Origin: Seriola aureovittata
Lineage: Eukaryota > Chordata > Actinopteri > Carangiformes > Carangidae
DNA length: 64,000 nt
Assembly (NCBI RefSeq): GCF_021018895.1
Contig: NC_079385.1
Coordinates: 231,759 to 295,758 of the forward strand
Reading direction: 5' to 3'
Shown here in pieces: positions 50,440 to 62,519 of this stretch (the stretch's first letter is position 1; each line of letters begins with the position of its first letter). The translations under genes were made by a program, and so were the position numbers. The notes under the pieces are model-generated. The model had not been told where the DNA came from. It was given only the letters and a program-made list of their open reading frames with translations, and searched no databases.

Positions 50440-51249
50440 CTAGAATAACAGAGTTTTTTTCACCGCCACTGTGTCTCTCCAGTTACGACAGCTGTGGAAG
50501 AGAGAGCTAATTTTTTCAGCTATTTCTTCCATCTTTTCCACCCAGACAGTGTAAGGCAGAGCCAGCAATGTGCGGAATACGCCGCAATCTGAATTAAAAC
50601 ACTCCAAGACAAAGCTCTCCGCAGCATTGTTGTTCCCTGATGTGCGCAAGCTGGCACGGAGGAACCATCGACCGGATGCTACGGCTTTCGACTGCCACAC
50701 GGCGCTGAAAATGATCTTTTTCTGAGAAAGTTCGACGTCGGTGGGAAAAGATTGCACTTTGGCACGTTTAGCCGGTGTAGGTTCATCTTCCTCCGCTTCT
50801 TCCTGACACGGGGGTTGCCTGGCGCCATCGAGTCCCCGACGCGGTACCACATATTTCAACACCGCCCAGTCGTTGGAAGTCAGCGTAGCTGCGGCTGTGT
50901 GTGATTCTAGCGTTTCATCATCATCCAGCTGGTACATACACAGTTCTCCCGTCTCGTACCTGAACACGTACCCCCAGCGCCCGCACATTCCGTAGGGTGC
51001 TAGAGACCATTCCTCACGCAGCGACTCGGACGGTGGCATCTGGGTTCGACATAGATAAACTATGTTTCTCTGAGGCGCCTTCCCGAACGAAGGTAATTCT
51101 TGAAAGAGCGTTATAGGCGTCTCGCTAATAAGCGATGTGGATGTGAATAGCCTCTTGGCTGTCTTATGCCGTGGACCCTCCATTTCTTCTTTGCACGTGT
51201 CCGGAACCACGTTCCCGTTGATATTGTTGGCTGCAGCGGAATTAGACAT
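50440..51249 (-). CDS. Maverick accessory protein, 269 codons, unknown
   Basis: From ATG at 51249. No recognised domain. N-terminal 50 residues are polar. The middle contains WGYVFRYETGELCMYQLDDDE and an acidic stretch (CQEEAEEDEPTPAKRAKV) that includes a likely monopartite nuclear localisation signal (PAKRAKV, about 158). The C-terminal 100 residues look alpha/beta (WFLRASLRTSG, ESFVLECF) and end helical. It sits nearest the right inverted repeat, the place where early or host-interaction genes are often found in linear dsDNA viruses; that role is inference. A GC box (GGGGGCGGGG) and CCAAT motif lie upstream at about 51355-51390. Confidence 0.62.
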   Translation of the reverse strand: MSNSAAANNINGNVVPDTCKEEMEGPRHKTAKRLFTSTSLISETPITLFQELPSFGKAPQRNIVYLCRTQMPPSESLREEWSLAPYGMCGRWGYVFRYETGELCMYQLDDDETLESHTAAATLTSNDWAVLKYVVPRRGLDGARQPPCQEEAEEDEPTPAKRAKVQSFPTDVELSQKKIIFSAVWQSKAVASGRWFLRASLRTSGNNNAAESFVLECFNSDCGVFRTLLALPYTVWVEKMEEIAEKISSLFHSCRNWRDTVAVKKTLLF

Positions 51250-51339
51250 TCTCAGAAGCGTTTGTTTCTTGTTTTTTTTTTTTTGTTTGTGTTTTTTTCT
51301 GTCATCCCTGATGTCAGATTCTGGCTCTTAAGGAATCCT

Positions 51340-51395
51340 AGTCGGCATATTCCCCGCCCCCTTTTCAGCCTCCCAATTTCATTGGTTCACTCAGA
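51340..51395 (-). promoter_or_regulatory. Candidate right-end promoter (CCAAT and GC boxes)
   Basis: On the minus strand GAACCAATGAAATTGG is followed by AAAAGGGGGCGGGG, about 100-140 bp before the ATG at 51249. No strong TATA box. Confidence 0.5.
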
Positions 51396-51459
51396 GGAGG
51401 GACTTTTTCTGTGAATCTTTAGCGGAAACTTTATTTTCTAACATAAATAAATGCTATAT

Positions 51460-51621
51460 TTAAACGTTTTTTATTTCTTCAAACGATAACGGGGTTGGTA
51501 AAAAATATACTACTTGGTTTGTTTCTTGACACATTTCAGTTGTAGAGAACAGTGTAGGATTCAATTTTGGTATGATATTTTTTAAAACAAAGTATTCTGC
51601 AGGATAAGGCTCCCACAGCAT
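51460..51621 (-). CDS. Small ORF (53 codons) beside the right inverted repeat
   Basis: ATG at 51621, TAA at 51460-51462. The product starts MLWEPYPAEYFVLKN and is acidic/aromatic with no known family. Its 3' half lies in a second, diverged inverted repeat (about 51415-51500) that mirrors 37297-37378 at the left end. It could be an exon or a small early protein, or chance. Confidence 0.35.
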   Translation of the reverse strand: MLWEPYPAEYFVLKNIIPKLNPTLFSTTEMCQETNQVVYFLPTPLSFEEIKNV

Positions 51622-51642
51622 GTCCTGCACTTCGTTGCTAGC

Positions 51643-51828
51643 GCTGTCTCACAGCGGTAATATGCTTTAAGAACTTTTTAACTTTGTTTATCACACAGTC
51701 ATCAATACTTGCTGCTTGCTAATAAGTTTGGATGATGAGCCTTTCCAATGAATAGGCTGATTCACAGAGATCCTATGTTTTAAGAACTTTTTAACTTTGT
51801 TTCTCACATAGTCATCAATACTTGGCTG

Positions 51829-51888
<60 letters not shown>

Positions 51889-52193
51889 CAAGGAGAGGGA
51901 GGGGTGGTGGACTCAGCGTGTGTGTGTGTGTGTGTGACAAAGAGAGGGTGAGCTCTTATGGTAATGTGTTCTCACACAGTCATCAGGACTTGTTGCTTGT
52001 TAACAAGTATGGATGATGACGTACTCCTTTAATATACACCCCTCACCCTTTGGGAAAGCACATTACGTCAGCATAACCTCCTCCTGACCCCACCCCCTTC
52101 CTGACCCCCCTTACTCCCCCATGACCTTGTGACCTATAAACCCTGAGGGGGAAACCTGTCAAATTTGATGTTTAGTGGTGTATATATCTCTCT
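51643..52193 (-). repeat. Maverick right terminal inverted repeat
   Basis: 551 bp, inverted match of 36574-37104 with a longer (GT)n tract (about 51834-51888). Same TATA-like motif and gatgact iterations. Ends ...tatatatctctct next to TSD ctcatt. Confidence 0.93.
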
Positions 52194-54050
52194 CTCATTG
52201 TAAAGCTTAGATTCTCTTCTTTCCAACAATTTTCGGCTTGCCATCCTAACACAAACCTCTTGTTATTAACCAGACATTTAATGTGTTCAATTTTAGGCAG
52301 CTTTCAGTGCTGGGTCAGAGGTCAAATCTGGTCGATATATTTAAGCTGCTATTTCAGGATAGAATTATCTGATTTATTGGAGTAATACCTCATTGTAAAG
52401 CTTAGATTCTATTCTTTCCAACAAGTGTTGGCTTTCCATCCTATCACAAAGCTCTTGTTATAAACCAGAAATTTAAGGTGGTCAATTTTAGGGAGCTTTC
52501 AGTGCTGGGTCAGAGGTCAAATCTGGTGTCTATATTTAAGCTGCTATTTCAGGATAGCATTATCTGATTTACTGGAGTAATACCTCATTGTAAAGCTTAG
52601 ATTCTATTCTTTCCAACATGTGTTGGCTTTCCATTCTATCACAAAGCTCCTGTTATTAACCAGACATTTAATGCGGTCAATTTTAGGCAGCTTTCAGTGC
52701 TGGGTCAGAGGTCAAATCTGGTCTCTATATTTAAGCTGCTATTTCAGGATAGCATTATCTGATTTAGTCAAGTAATACCTCATTGTAAAGTTTAGATTCT
52801 ATTCTTTCCAAAAAGTGTTGGCTTTCCATCCTATCCCAAACCTCTTGTTATTAACGAGACATTTAATGTGGTCAATTTTAGGCAGCTTTCAGTGCTGGAT
52901 CAGAGGTCAAATCTGGTCTCTATATTTAAGCTATTTCATGATAGCATTATCTGATTTAGTCAAGTAATACCTCATTGTAAAGTTTAGATTCAGAGCAATA
53001 CAAAGAGATCAACACTCGTAATGTTAAACCCTCTGGTGACTAGCAGCACGTTGTTGAATTCTGGTTACATTCAGCTGTTTTGAAAAGGCCAACAGGAAAC
53101 CTGTATTTATGTTTTTACATATCCTCCTGTATTTCTAATGAACCTGCTTCAAATGAAACATGTTGTTCACTAGTTTACAAAAGTTTACATTTTCTTCTTT
53201 CCAACAAGTGTTGGCTTTCCATCCTGTTTCACACCTCCTGTTATTAACCAGACATTTAATGTGGTCAATTTTAGGCAGCTTTCAGTGCTGGGTCAGAGGT
53301 CAAATCTGGTCTTTATATTTAAGCTATTCCATGATAGCATTATCTGATTTACTGGAGTAATACCTCATTGTAAAGTTTAGATTCTTTTCTTTCAAACAAG
53401 TGTTGGCTTTCCATTGTATAACAAGCCTCTTGTTATTAACCATACATTTAATGTGACCAATTTAAGGCAGCTTTCTGAGCTGGGTCAGAGGTCAAATCTG
53501 GTCTCTATATTTAAGCTGGTATTTCTGGCTAGCATTATCTGATTTACTGGAGTAATACATCATTGTAAAGCTTAGATTCTCTTCTTTCCAACAAGTGTTG
53601 GCTTTCCATCCTATCACATACCTCCCTTTATTAACCAGACATTTAATGTGTTCAATTTTAGGCAGCTTTCAGAGCTGGGTCAGAGGTCAAATCTGGTCTC
53701 TATATTTAAGCTATTTCATGATAGCATTATCTGATTTACTGTAGTAATACCTCATTGTAAAGCTTAAATTCTCCTCTTTCCAACAAGTGTTTGCTTTCCA
53801 TCGTATAACAAGCCTCTTGTTATTAACCAGACATTTAATGTGGCCAATTTTAGGCAGCTTTCAGTGCTGGGTCAGAGGTCAAATCTGGTCTATATATTTA
53901 AGCTATTTCATGATATAATTATCTGATTTACTGGAGTAATACCTCATTGTAAAGCTTAGATTCTCTTCTTTCCAACAATTTTCGGCTTTCATCCTATCAC
54001 AAACCTCCTGTTATTAACCAGACATTTAATGTGTTCAATTTTAGGCAGCT
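52194..54050 (+). repeat. Tandem repeat A block, right flank of the Maverick
   Basis: About ten units of the 190-bp family, running into the assembly gap. The first bases ctcatt are the second Maverick target duplication. No gene. Confidence 0.9.
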
Positions 54051-54550
54051 NNNNNNNNNNNNNNNNNNNNNNNNNNNNNNNNNNNNNNNNNNNNNNNNNN
54101 NNNNNNNNNNNNNNNNNNNNNNNNNNNNNNNNNNNNNNNNNNNNNNNNNNNNNNNNNNNNNNNNNNNNNNNNNNNNNNNNNNNNNNNNNNNNNNNNNNNN
54201 NNNNNNNNNNNNNNNNNNNNNNNNNNNNNNNNNNNNNNNNNNNNNNNNNNNNNNNNNNNNNNNNNNNNNNNNNNNNNNNNNNNNNNNNNNNNNNNNNNNN
54301 NNNNNNNNNNNNNNNNNNNNNNNNNNNNNNNNNNNNNNNNNNNNNNNNNNNNNNNNNNNNNNNNNNNNNNNNNNNNNNNNNNNNNNNNNNNNNNNNNNNN
54401 NNNNNNNNNNNNNNNNNNNNNNNNNNNNNNNNNNNNNNNNNNNNNNNNNNNNNNNNNNNNNNNNNNNNNNNNNNNNNNNNNNNNNNNNNNNNNNNNNNNN
54501 NNNNNNNNNNNNNNNNNNNNNNNNNNNNNNNNNNNNNNNNNNNNNNNNNN
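54051..54550. other. Assembly gap (500 N)
   Basis: Exactly 500 N, a placeholder size. The flanks are repeat A (left) and inverted backbone (right), so order and orientation across the gap are not proven by this sequence. Confidence 0.99.
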
Positions 54551-54816
54551 CCCCGTGCCAGTGTGGGTTCTCTCCGGGTACTCCGGCTTCCTCCCACAGT
54601 CCAAAGACATGCAAATGGGGACGAGGCTAATTGGATACTCTACATTGACCATAGGTGTGGCTGTGAGTGTGAATGGTTGTCTGTCTCTATGTGTTTGCCC
54701 TGCGATGGACTGGCGAACTGTCCAGGGTGTACCGCGCCTCTTTCCCGAAAAGATGCTGGGATAGGCTCCAGCCCCCATGCGACCCTACTAGAGGATAAGC
54801 GGAAGAAATTGGATGG
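54551..54816 (+). mobile_element. Non-LTR/SINE-type insertion, third copy (inverted, cut by gap)
   Basis: Reverse complement of 7833-8098, ending ...ggatgg before atttcatacaca. Its 5' part is lost in the gap. Confidence 0.8.
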
Positions 54817-55330
54817 ATTTCATACACAATGGCAACTCAATGTGCTTTACATAAAACATGTAATTTGAGAAACATTAAAAAATACAATTAACCCCCCCAC
54901 ACCCCACACTAATAATGAAAACAAATTATAGAAAAATAGAAAGTAAGAAACAAAATGCTGGAATACAGCATTAAATATAAGATTGCAGCATAAAATAATG
55001 AGTTGCTTTAAAATCATTAAAAGGACATTGAGTTTTTAAAAGTCATTCTTGAATATCTGTTTTTATGTTTCAGTCAGAGTGAAAAAGAGTAAGAAGAAGA
55101 AGTAAGTTAAACTTTTTCCTTTTTATTTTGATTACTCTTATAGTTTGAAAATAAAAACTTCATTTGTCAAAGGTAGAATTCACAGGTGATTCACTTAAGC
55201 TGAGATTTGTCAGCATAAATGTTGACTCTCTCCAAATAAGGGAGTCAAAAGAGGGAAGTCCATGAGTTTCTGGCATCCGGCAGGGTGTTCAACCACTTGA
55301 TTTGTAACATTTTATACATATAGTAATTAT
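54817..55330 (-). repeat. Repeat C, short inverted copy
   Basis: Reverse complement of about 7330-7832. Only the part of repeat C next to the zinc-finger relic is present before the gap. Confidence 0.8.
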
Positions 55331-55400
55331 ATTTGATATTATTAATAATAGTAATAATATATTATATTGAGACTCCTCAATGTTCTTTGTATATGTCTGA

Positions 55401-55720
55401 ATGGTACAAAAAATCCCAAACGCCAGTGAAAAGTCAGTTGCTAAAAACAGTGTGTCAGCTGAAAATAACACCCGGTCATTCAAATGCAATGCTTGCCTGG
55501 AATCCTTTCCCAGTAGAACTGCCTTGAGCGTTCATTGCATCCCGCATTATGGGGATGACAACAGGCTCTGCAAAACAAGATGGGGAAAATGATCTCCAAA
55601 ATACATCAGTACCTGTCCTTTCTCTGCCATATATATCAAGGGGGAGTCAAAAGAAGGAAGTCCATGAGCTTCTGGCTTCTGGCAGGGTCCTCATTATATA
55701 TACATATTATACATAGTAAT
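55401..55720 (+). pseudogene. Zinc-finger exon relic, third copy (inverted)
   Basis: FKCNACLESF...VHCIPH on the plus strand, open a little further (to 55592) than in the other copies, with a ggaagtccatgagcttctgg relic at about 55656-55690. Between them stop codons interrupt the frame. Confidence 0.5.
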
Positions 55721-55794
55721 TATGTTTTATATCATTAATAATAGTAATTATATATTATATTGAGACTCCTCAATGTTCTTTGTATGTGCCTTTA

Positions 55795-55880
55795 TGGTTG
55801 GGTTAGGGTTAACCCCCCCTTACCCACCCTGAGATGGGTGGGTTACCCAGACCCCCCCCCCAGACCCTAACCCACCCTTG
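55795..55880. repeat. G-rich/telomere-like inverted repeat, third copy
   Basis: Reverse complement of 6770-6862, with ggttagggttaacc and C-rich runs. Confidence 0.7.
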
Positions 55881-55924
55881 TGTCCTAAATGTTGTTGTTC
55901 CTCACAAGGCTTTTTAAATAATTC

Positions 55925-57475
55925 ATATTCATGTGTCAAACATGAAATCCATCATATTCTTCATGAATGCTACTCAAATAGACAGAAAAACCTATCCTGA
56001 AGTGTTCTGTACAGACAGGACAACGAGTGAGAAAAACTCAGTTCTCAGACACAGAGAAAGCTTCTAACGAGGAATTAGAGCCGATCCTGACGCTTAACAG
56101 CGCTCTTGAACAGTATTGCATTCTCAGGTGTAACTGATAACTTTATGACATGTAAACATGAAATCCATCATATTCTTCATGAATGGTACTCAAATAGACA
56201 GGAAAACTTGTCCAGCGTACTCACCCCTTGAGGAAGAAGAATCAGGCACTGGCTGGTATCATTAGTGGTGATGTTTTCATCCTCTGAGGAGGGTGTTCCA
56301 TCATCTTCAGGAGAGAATGTGTCCTCATCTTGATTAGAAGATGTCTCTTCTTCAAATGCAGGGGATTTCTCCCTATCTTCGATCTTTGAACGCATCACAT
56401 AGTCGAGTGCTTGAAGCAGTGAATATGACCTTCTTGCCACCTTGCCAGAGAAAAAATGATCTGGAAGCTGTTAGGCTTACTTACAGCCTTAGTATTAATT
56501 GCACCTGCATAAACTCCAGGACAGATTTACAAACAATGCCAGAGTTGCTTTTTGTTTACCCTGCAGCTGCATCTTTGAACTCTGCAAGATGCCCTGTGAT
56601 TTTTTTTATTGTTGCCTGAGTCAAACCATTATCTGCTATCCTAAAGATCACACCTATGTCAAATAGGACGACTTATCCTGAAGTGTTCTGTACAGGCAGG
56701 ACAACGAGTGAAAAAACTCAGTTCTCAGACACAGAGACAGCTTCTAAGGAGGAAAAGAACTGATCCAGGCGCTGGAAACGTTAAAACAGCGCTATTGAAC
56801 AGTATTGCATTCTCAGGTGTAACTGATAACCTTATGACATGTAAACATGAAATCCATCATATTCTTCATGAATGCTCCTCAAATAGACAGGAAAACTTAT
56901 ACTGAAGTGTTGTGTACAGACAGTACAACGATTGAGAAAAACTCAGTTCTCAGACACAGAGAAAGCTTCTAAGGAGGAAAAGAGCCGATCCTGACATTTA
57001 AACAGCGGTATTGAACAGTATTGCATTCTCAGGTGTAACTGATAACTTTATGACATGTAAACATGAAATCCATCATATTCTTCATGAATGCTACTCAAAT
57101 AGACAGGAAAACTTATCCTGAAGTGTTCTGTATAGACAGGACAACCAGTGAGAAAAACTCAGTTCTCAGACACAGAGAAAGCTTCTAACGAGGAATTAGA
57201 GCCGATCCTGACGCTTAACAGCGCTCTTGAACAGTATTGCATTCTCAGGTGTAACTGATAACTTTATGACATGTAAACATGAAATCCATCATATTCTTCA
57301 TGAATGCTACTCAAATAGACAGGAAAACTTATCCTGAAGTGTTCTGTGTAGAAATCCCAACAAATGTGAATGCTGAGATTTTGGAGACACACAGACAGCT
57401 TTAACGAGGAAAAGAGCCGATTTAGGCGCTGGAAACGTTAAAACAGCGCTTTTGAATATCCATCATATTCTTCAT
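55925..57475 (-). repeat. Tandem repeat B block, inverted
   Basis: Reverse complement of the 5385-6720 type array, with the acidic ORF inside. Ends against repeat A at about 57475. Confidence 0.88.
56177..56440 (-). pseudogene. Acidic exon-like ORF, third copy (inverted, frame altered)
   Basis: Same opening as 6205, but a small deletion in the codons before TSQCLILLPQ changes frame, so the original C-terminal residues and the in-frame splice donor are lost. Suggests little constraint on this exon. Confidence 0.5.
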
Positions 57476-59535
57476 GAATGAAGATTTGACCTCTGACCCA
57501 TCACTGAAAGCTGCCTAAAATTGACCACATTAAATGTCTGGTTAATAACAGGAGGTGTGAAACAGGATGGAAAGCCAACACTTGTTGGAAAGAACAGGAT
57601 GTAAACTTTAAACTAGTGAACAACATGTTTCATTTGAAGCAGGTTCAGTAGAAATACAGGAGGATATGTAAAAACATAAATACAGTTTTCCTGCTGGCCT
57701 TTTCAAGACAGCTGAATGTAACCAGAATTCAACAACGTGCTGCTAGTCACCAGAGGGTTTAACATTACGAGTGTTGATCTCTTTGTATTGCTCTGAATAT
57801 GAACTTTACAATGAGGTATTACTCCAGTAAATCAGATAATGCTAGCTAGAAATACCAGCTTAAATATAGAGACCAGATTTGACCTCTGACCCAGCTCTGA
57901 AAGCTGCCTAAAATTGACCACATTAAATGTCTGGTTAATAACAGGAGGTGTGTGATAGGATGGAAAGCCAACACTTGTTGGAAAGAACAGAACGTAAACT
58001 TTACAATGAGGTATTACTCCAGTAAATCAGATAAAGTTATCCTGAAATAACAGCTTATATATAGAGACCAGATTTGACCTCTGACCCAGCTCTGAAAGCT
58101 GCCTAAAATTGACCACATTAAATGTCTGGTTAATAACAGGAGGTGTGTGATAGGATGGAAAGCCAACACTTGTTGGAAAGAGGAGAATTTAAGCTTTACA
58201 ATGAGGTATTACTCCAGTAAATCAGATAATGCTATCATGAAATAGCTTAAATATAGAGACCAGATTTGACCTCTGACCCAGCTCTGAAAGCTGCCTAAAT
58301 TTGACCACATTAAATGTCTGGTTAATAACAGGAGGTTTGTGTTAGGATGAAAGCCAACACTTGTTGGAAATAATAGAATCTAAGCTTTACAATGAGGTAT
58401 TACTCCAGTAAATCAGATAATGCTATCATGGAATAGCTTAAATATAAAGACTAGATTTGACCTCTGATCCATCACTGAAAGCTGCCTAAAATTGACAACA
58501 TTAAATGTCTGGTTAATAACAGGAGGTGTGTGATAGGATGGAAAGCCAACACTTGTTGGAAAGAACAGAATGTAAACTTTAAATTAGTGAACAGCATGCT
58601 TCATTTGAAGCAGGTTCAGTAGAAATACAGGAGGATATGTAAAAACATAAATACAGGTTTCCTGCTGGCCTTTCCAAGACAATGTAACCAGAATTCAACA
58701 ACGTGCTTCTAGTCACCAGAGGGTTTAACATTACGAGTGTTGATCTCTTTGTATTGCTCTGAATATGAACTTTACAATGAGGTATTACTCCAGTAAATCA
58801 GATAATGCTAGCCAGAAATACCAGCTTAAATATAAAAGACCAGATTTGACCTCTGACCCAGCTCTGAAAGCTGCCTAAAATTGACCACAATAAATGTTTG
58901 GTTAATAACAAGAGGTTTGTGATAGGATGGAAAGCCAACAATTGTTGGATAAGAGGAGAATCTAATATTTACAATTGGGTATTACTCCAGTAAATCAGAT
59001 AATGCTATCTTGAAATATCAGCTTGAATAGAAAGCTGCCTAAAATTGACCAAATTAAATGTCTGGTTAATAACAGGACGTTTGTGATAAGATGGAAAGCC
59101 AACACTTTTTGGAAAGAAGAGAATATAAGCTTTACAATGAGGTATTACTGCAGTAAATGAGATAATGCTATCATGAAATAGCAGCTTTAATGTAGAGACC
59201 AGATTTGACCTCTGATCCAGCTCTGAAAACTGCCTAAAATTGACCAAATTAAATGTGTGGTTAATAACATGGGGTTTGTGATAAGATGGAAAAACAACAC
59301 TTGTTGGAAAGAATAGAATATAAGCTTCACAATGAGGTATTACTCCAATAAATCAGATAATGCTATCCTGAAATAGCAGCTTAAATATAGAGACCAGATA
59401 TGACCTCTGACCCAGCACTGAAAGCTGCCTAAAATTGACCACAATAAATGTCTGGTTAATAACAAGAGGTTTGTGATAGGATGGAAAGCCGACGATTGTT
59501 GGAAAGAGGAGAATCTAAGCTTTACAATGAGGTAT
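57475..59535 (-). repeat. Tandem repeat A block, inverted
   Basis: About ten units in reverse orientation. No gypsy LTR is present, so this copy of the backbone descends from a state before, or without, the gypsy insertion. Confidence 0.9.
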
Positions 59536-59763
59536 GAGACAGATAAAGTTTAAGCACTTCCACTTCATTGTTCTCTGTACAGAGATTTCTTACATTTACA
59601 AAGTTCAGCAATACTGTACAAATAAAAAGAGCAAAGTCTAACAATGTCCTTGTAGACTTGAATACAGGCCTTGAAAATGCAGGCCAGGTGGATGGCTGCA
59701 GAAAGTCTAAGAGAGCCAAGCGAGGCCCAGGCCCTCTCCCCGAAAAGACTTTTTGCCCGCACA

Positions 59764-60502
59764 TTAATTAAACAGGAGTTCCTCATTGACCTCAATGTTC
59801 CTGGTTGCGAGGAAAAGAATAACTTCTTTTTCCTCCCCATCTGTGTCCACAGCATAGAACCTGGGCCTTAGGTTGGCTTGTGCTTTTGCGTGGTTGATAA
59901 ACCTGCCAACAGTCTGCTTTTCGGGGTGGCACTCACAAAATGATGAATGTGCATCAATGCACATGGGCTGCCCTTTTCGATTTGTATAAAACAACATATG
60001 TCCAGTCTCCTCCTCACTGGTGTTCTTGTGTATGTGATGGCCCTCTTTGGCTGTGATCACCCTCCCATGGTAATCACAGACCACCTCACCAGTCTGAAAT
60101 CTGCGGGTGGCAACGACACCCTTGCCTTTCCCTTTGACATCGGTGACCAGTAGTCCTCTCCACCTCTGAGAGATGGTCATTTTCTGGATGTGTCTAGAAT
60201 CCATGACCATGTCCACAGATCCTGAGGGCTTCCACTCCTGTATGATATTGGCAGAGATGGGGAGGTTTTTCTTCCATCCCCGCTTAGCAATCCAGGTGCT
60301 GACCCGGTTTTCTGTTGGGAGACGTCGGCAGAAGTATGCTGTCGAGAAAAAATTAAAAGGTTTTGTTAGTTAAGAAAAATATAGTTGACAACTTTGAATC
60401 ATGTACATAGCATTGATACTTGAAAAATTTTTTATTAAACATTGAGAAAATACTTACAGAGAACATGCTGCACGCGCAGTTTCATCTGTGCCTTCAGCCA
60501 AC
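59764..60502 (-). pseudogene. SET-domain gene fragment, inverted (end of exon 11 and exon 12)
   Basis: Exon 12 runs from about 60338 to a TAA at 59764. Its SET domain is like the full copy, with the Asn-His pair retained (FINHAKAQ) and two changes near HMLFYTNRKG. Exon 11 is cut at 60502, where the sequence switches orientation. No upstream exons remain. Confidence 0.85.
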
Positions 60503-60506
60503 AAGA

Positions 60507-62291
60507 GTGCAAGAGTGGATAGTCCGTCAGACAGACAGGTCAGGCAACGCCATTATTGGTGTGAAGGAGCACAAGACCGCAGCACGGCAAGTTGCCGCGT
60601 TTGCCCTGTCACAGGAGGAGGAGTGTGTAAGTTCATCAGATTTCCTCTGAGAATCTGTCAGAACCTGTTCAAAAGCAGAAATTAATCTTTATTTCTATGT
60701 TTCCTCTGCCAACAGTGGTTTGATATATACTTCACACGAGTGCGGCCACAACTCCTCAACTCTAAGAAGCGCAAGCGGGATGACTCAGATGACGAGGAGG
60801 AACGGTTCTTCATCTCCACCACGGGAGGCCGATCTATAATGCCTCCAATGACCTTGACCGGCTGCACTCAAAGTAAGCTAACCATCATGATTCATTTCCC
60901 CTCCCAAATGTACTTCTATAAATAACCGTCTCAGCTCTCTGGTGTGATGTGTCAATTAATGTCATATTAATATCTGTTTAAACTTTCACTTTATATACAA
61001 ACTCAAGCCAGTGACCAGCCGAGTGGCACGCAGAGTCTTCGAGACGGCCACCGGGACGATGACTGACACAGAGAAGTCTCTGGTGGCCGACTACCTCACT
61101 CATTCCACTGCGACGGCGGAAAAACATTACCGCATGAAGCAGCCGGAGACCATTGTGAGGGCCAGTCAGCTGCTGGCTAAGCTCGCTGGTGACTCAAGGT
61201 AAAGATGTCTTATATTTGTCAACAATTAATACAATCAACAATTTGTAAACATAATCAAACCCACCATCATTTATATGTAGGCACACTGAACACTTATCTA
61301 ATACTTTTCTTCTCCTTCTCCTTCTTCTCTTATGTAGTGTTGAGTCTGCAGTTGAGGGTCGCAGTCATGGTACCCGTGGCGCTGCTCGCAATGCTGCCGA
61401 CAAGCCTGCCTGAACTACAAATGTGCAGATGGATGTCCAAGCAGCATTTGACAAACTGCTGGAAACGCACCCGGTGACACTGGACGGGGACGTGCCAGAC
61501 AAGACTGAGCGCAGAAAGGTGTCACCCGACTGTCAGCGGCAGTTGTACGAGCGTTGGCTGAAGGCACAGATGAAACTGCGCGTGCAGCATGTTCTCTGTA
61601 AGTATTTTCTCAATGTTTAATAAAATTTTTTTCAAGTATCAATGCTATGTACATGATTCAAAGTTGTCAACTATATTTTTCTTAACGAACAAAACCTTTT
61701 AATTTTTTCTCGACAGCATACTTCTGCCGACGTCTCCCAACAGAAAACCGGGTCAGCACCTGGATTGCTAAGCGGGGATGGAAGAAAAACCTCCCCATCT
61801 CTGCCAATATCATAAAGGAGTGGAAGCCCTCAGGATCTGTGGACATGGTCATGGATTCTAGACACATCCAGAAAATGACCATCTCTCAGAGGTGGAGAGG
61901 ACTACTGGTCACCGATGTCAAAGGGAAAGGCAAGGGTGTCGTTGCCACCCGCAGATTTCAGACTGGTGAGGTGGTCTGTGATTACCATGGGAGGGTGATC
62001 ACAGCCAAAGAGGGCCATCACATACACAAGAACACCAGTGAGGAGGAGACTGGACATATGTTCTTTTATACAAATCAAAAAGGGCAGCCCATGTGCATTG
62101 ATGCACATTCATCTTTTTGTGAGTGCCACCCCGAAAAGCAGACTGTTGGCAGGTTTATCAACCACGCAAAAGCAGGAGCCAACCTAAGGCCCAGGTTCTA
62201 TGCTGTGGACACAGATGGGGAGGAAAAAGAAGTTATTCTTTTCCTCGCAACCAGGAACATTGAGGTCAATGAGGAACTCCTGTTTAATTAA
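60507..62291 (+). pseudogene. 5'-truncated SET/recombinase gene (exons 8-12), multiply broken
   Basis: It begins with exon 8 and ends at TAA 62289-62291. Compared with the full gene it lacks one G in exon 9 (acgggaggcc for acggggaggcc), the exon 10 acceptor AG is lost (ctttatatac for ctttagatac), and exon 11 has TGA for TGT (cctgcctgaac). The SET exon itself stays open, with FINHAKAG. It cannot produce the full protein. Confidence 0.87.
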
Positions 62292-62519
62292 TGTGCGGGC
62301 AAAAAGTCTTTTCGGGGAGAGGGCCTGGGCCTCGCTTGGCTCTCTTAGACTTTCTGCAGCCATCCACCTGGCCTGCATTTTCAAGGCCTGTATTCAAGTC
62401 TACAAGGACATTGTTAGACTTTGCTCTTTTTATTTGTACAGTATTGGTGAACTTTGTAAATGTAAGAAATCTCCGTACAGAGAACAATGAAGTGGAAGTG
62501 CTTAAACTTTATCTGTCTC

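Larger units (their letters stand above)
36574..52193. mobile_element. Maverick/Polinton (adintovirus-like) element, 15.6 kb
   Basis: Both ends read AGAGAGATATATACACC inwards and are flanked by the 6-bp duplication CTCATT (36568-36573 and 52194-52199), the size typical of this class. The inverted repeats are about 530-550 bp. It encodes the diagnostic set: protein-primed-type PolB, A32/FtsK-like ATPase, adenain-like protease, capsid proteins and a retroviral-type integrase with a chromodomain. Genes fall into a rightward left half and a leftward right half that converge near 44.9 kb. Nearly identical ends suggest a recent insertion. One capsid gene carries a frameshift, so this copy may not make virions alone. 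Confidence 0.96.

Noticed and set aside
53989..54868. Long open frames across 53.99-54.87 kb
   Set aside because: They consist almost wholly of N from the assembly gap and say nothing about coding.
57475..60502. Inverted SET/repeat arm as a pure assembly mirror
   Set aside because: The arms differ at several positions (for example FINHAKAQ against FINHAKAG) and in repeat A length, so they are distinct loci, though misjoining at 60502 is not excluded.
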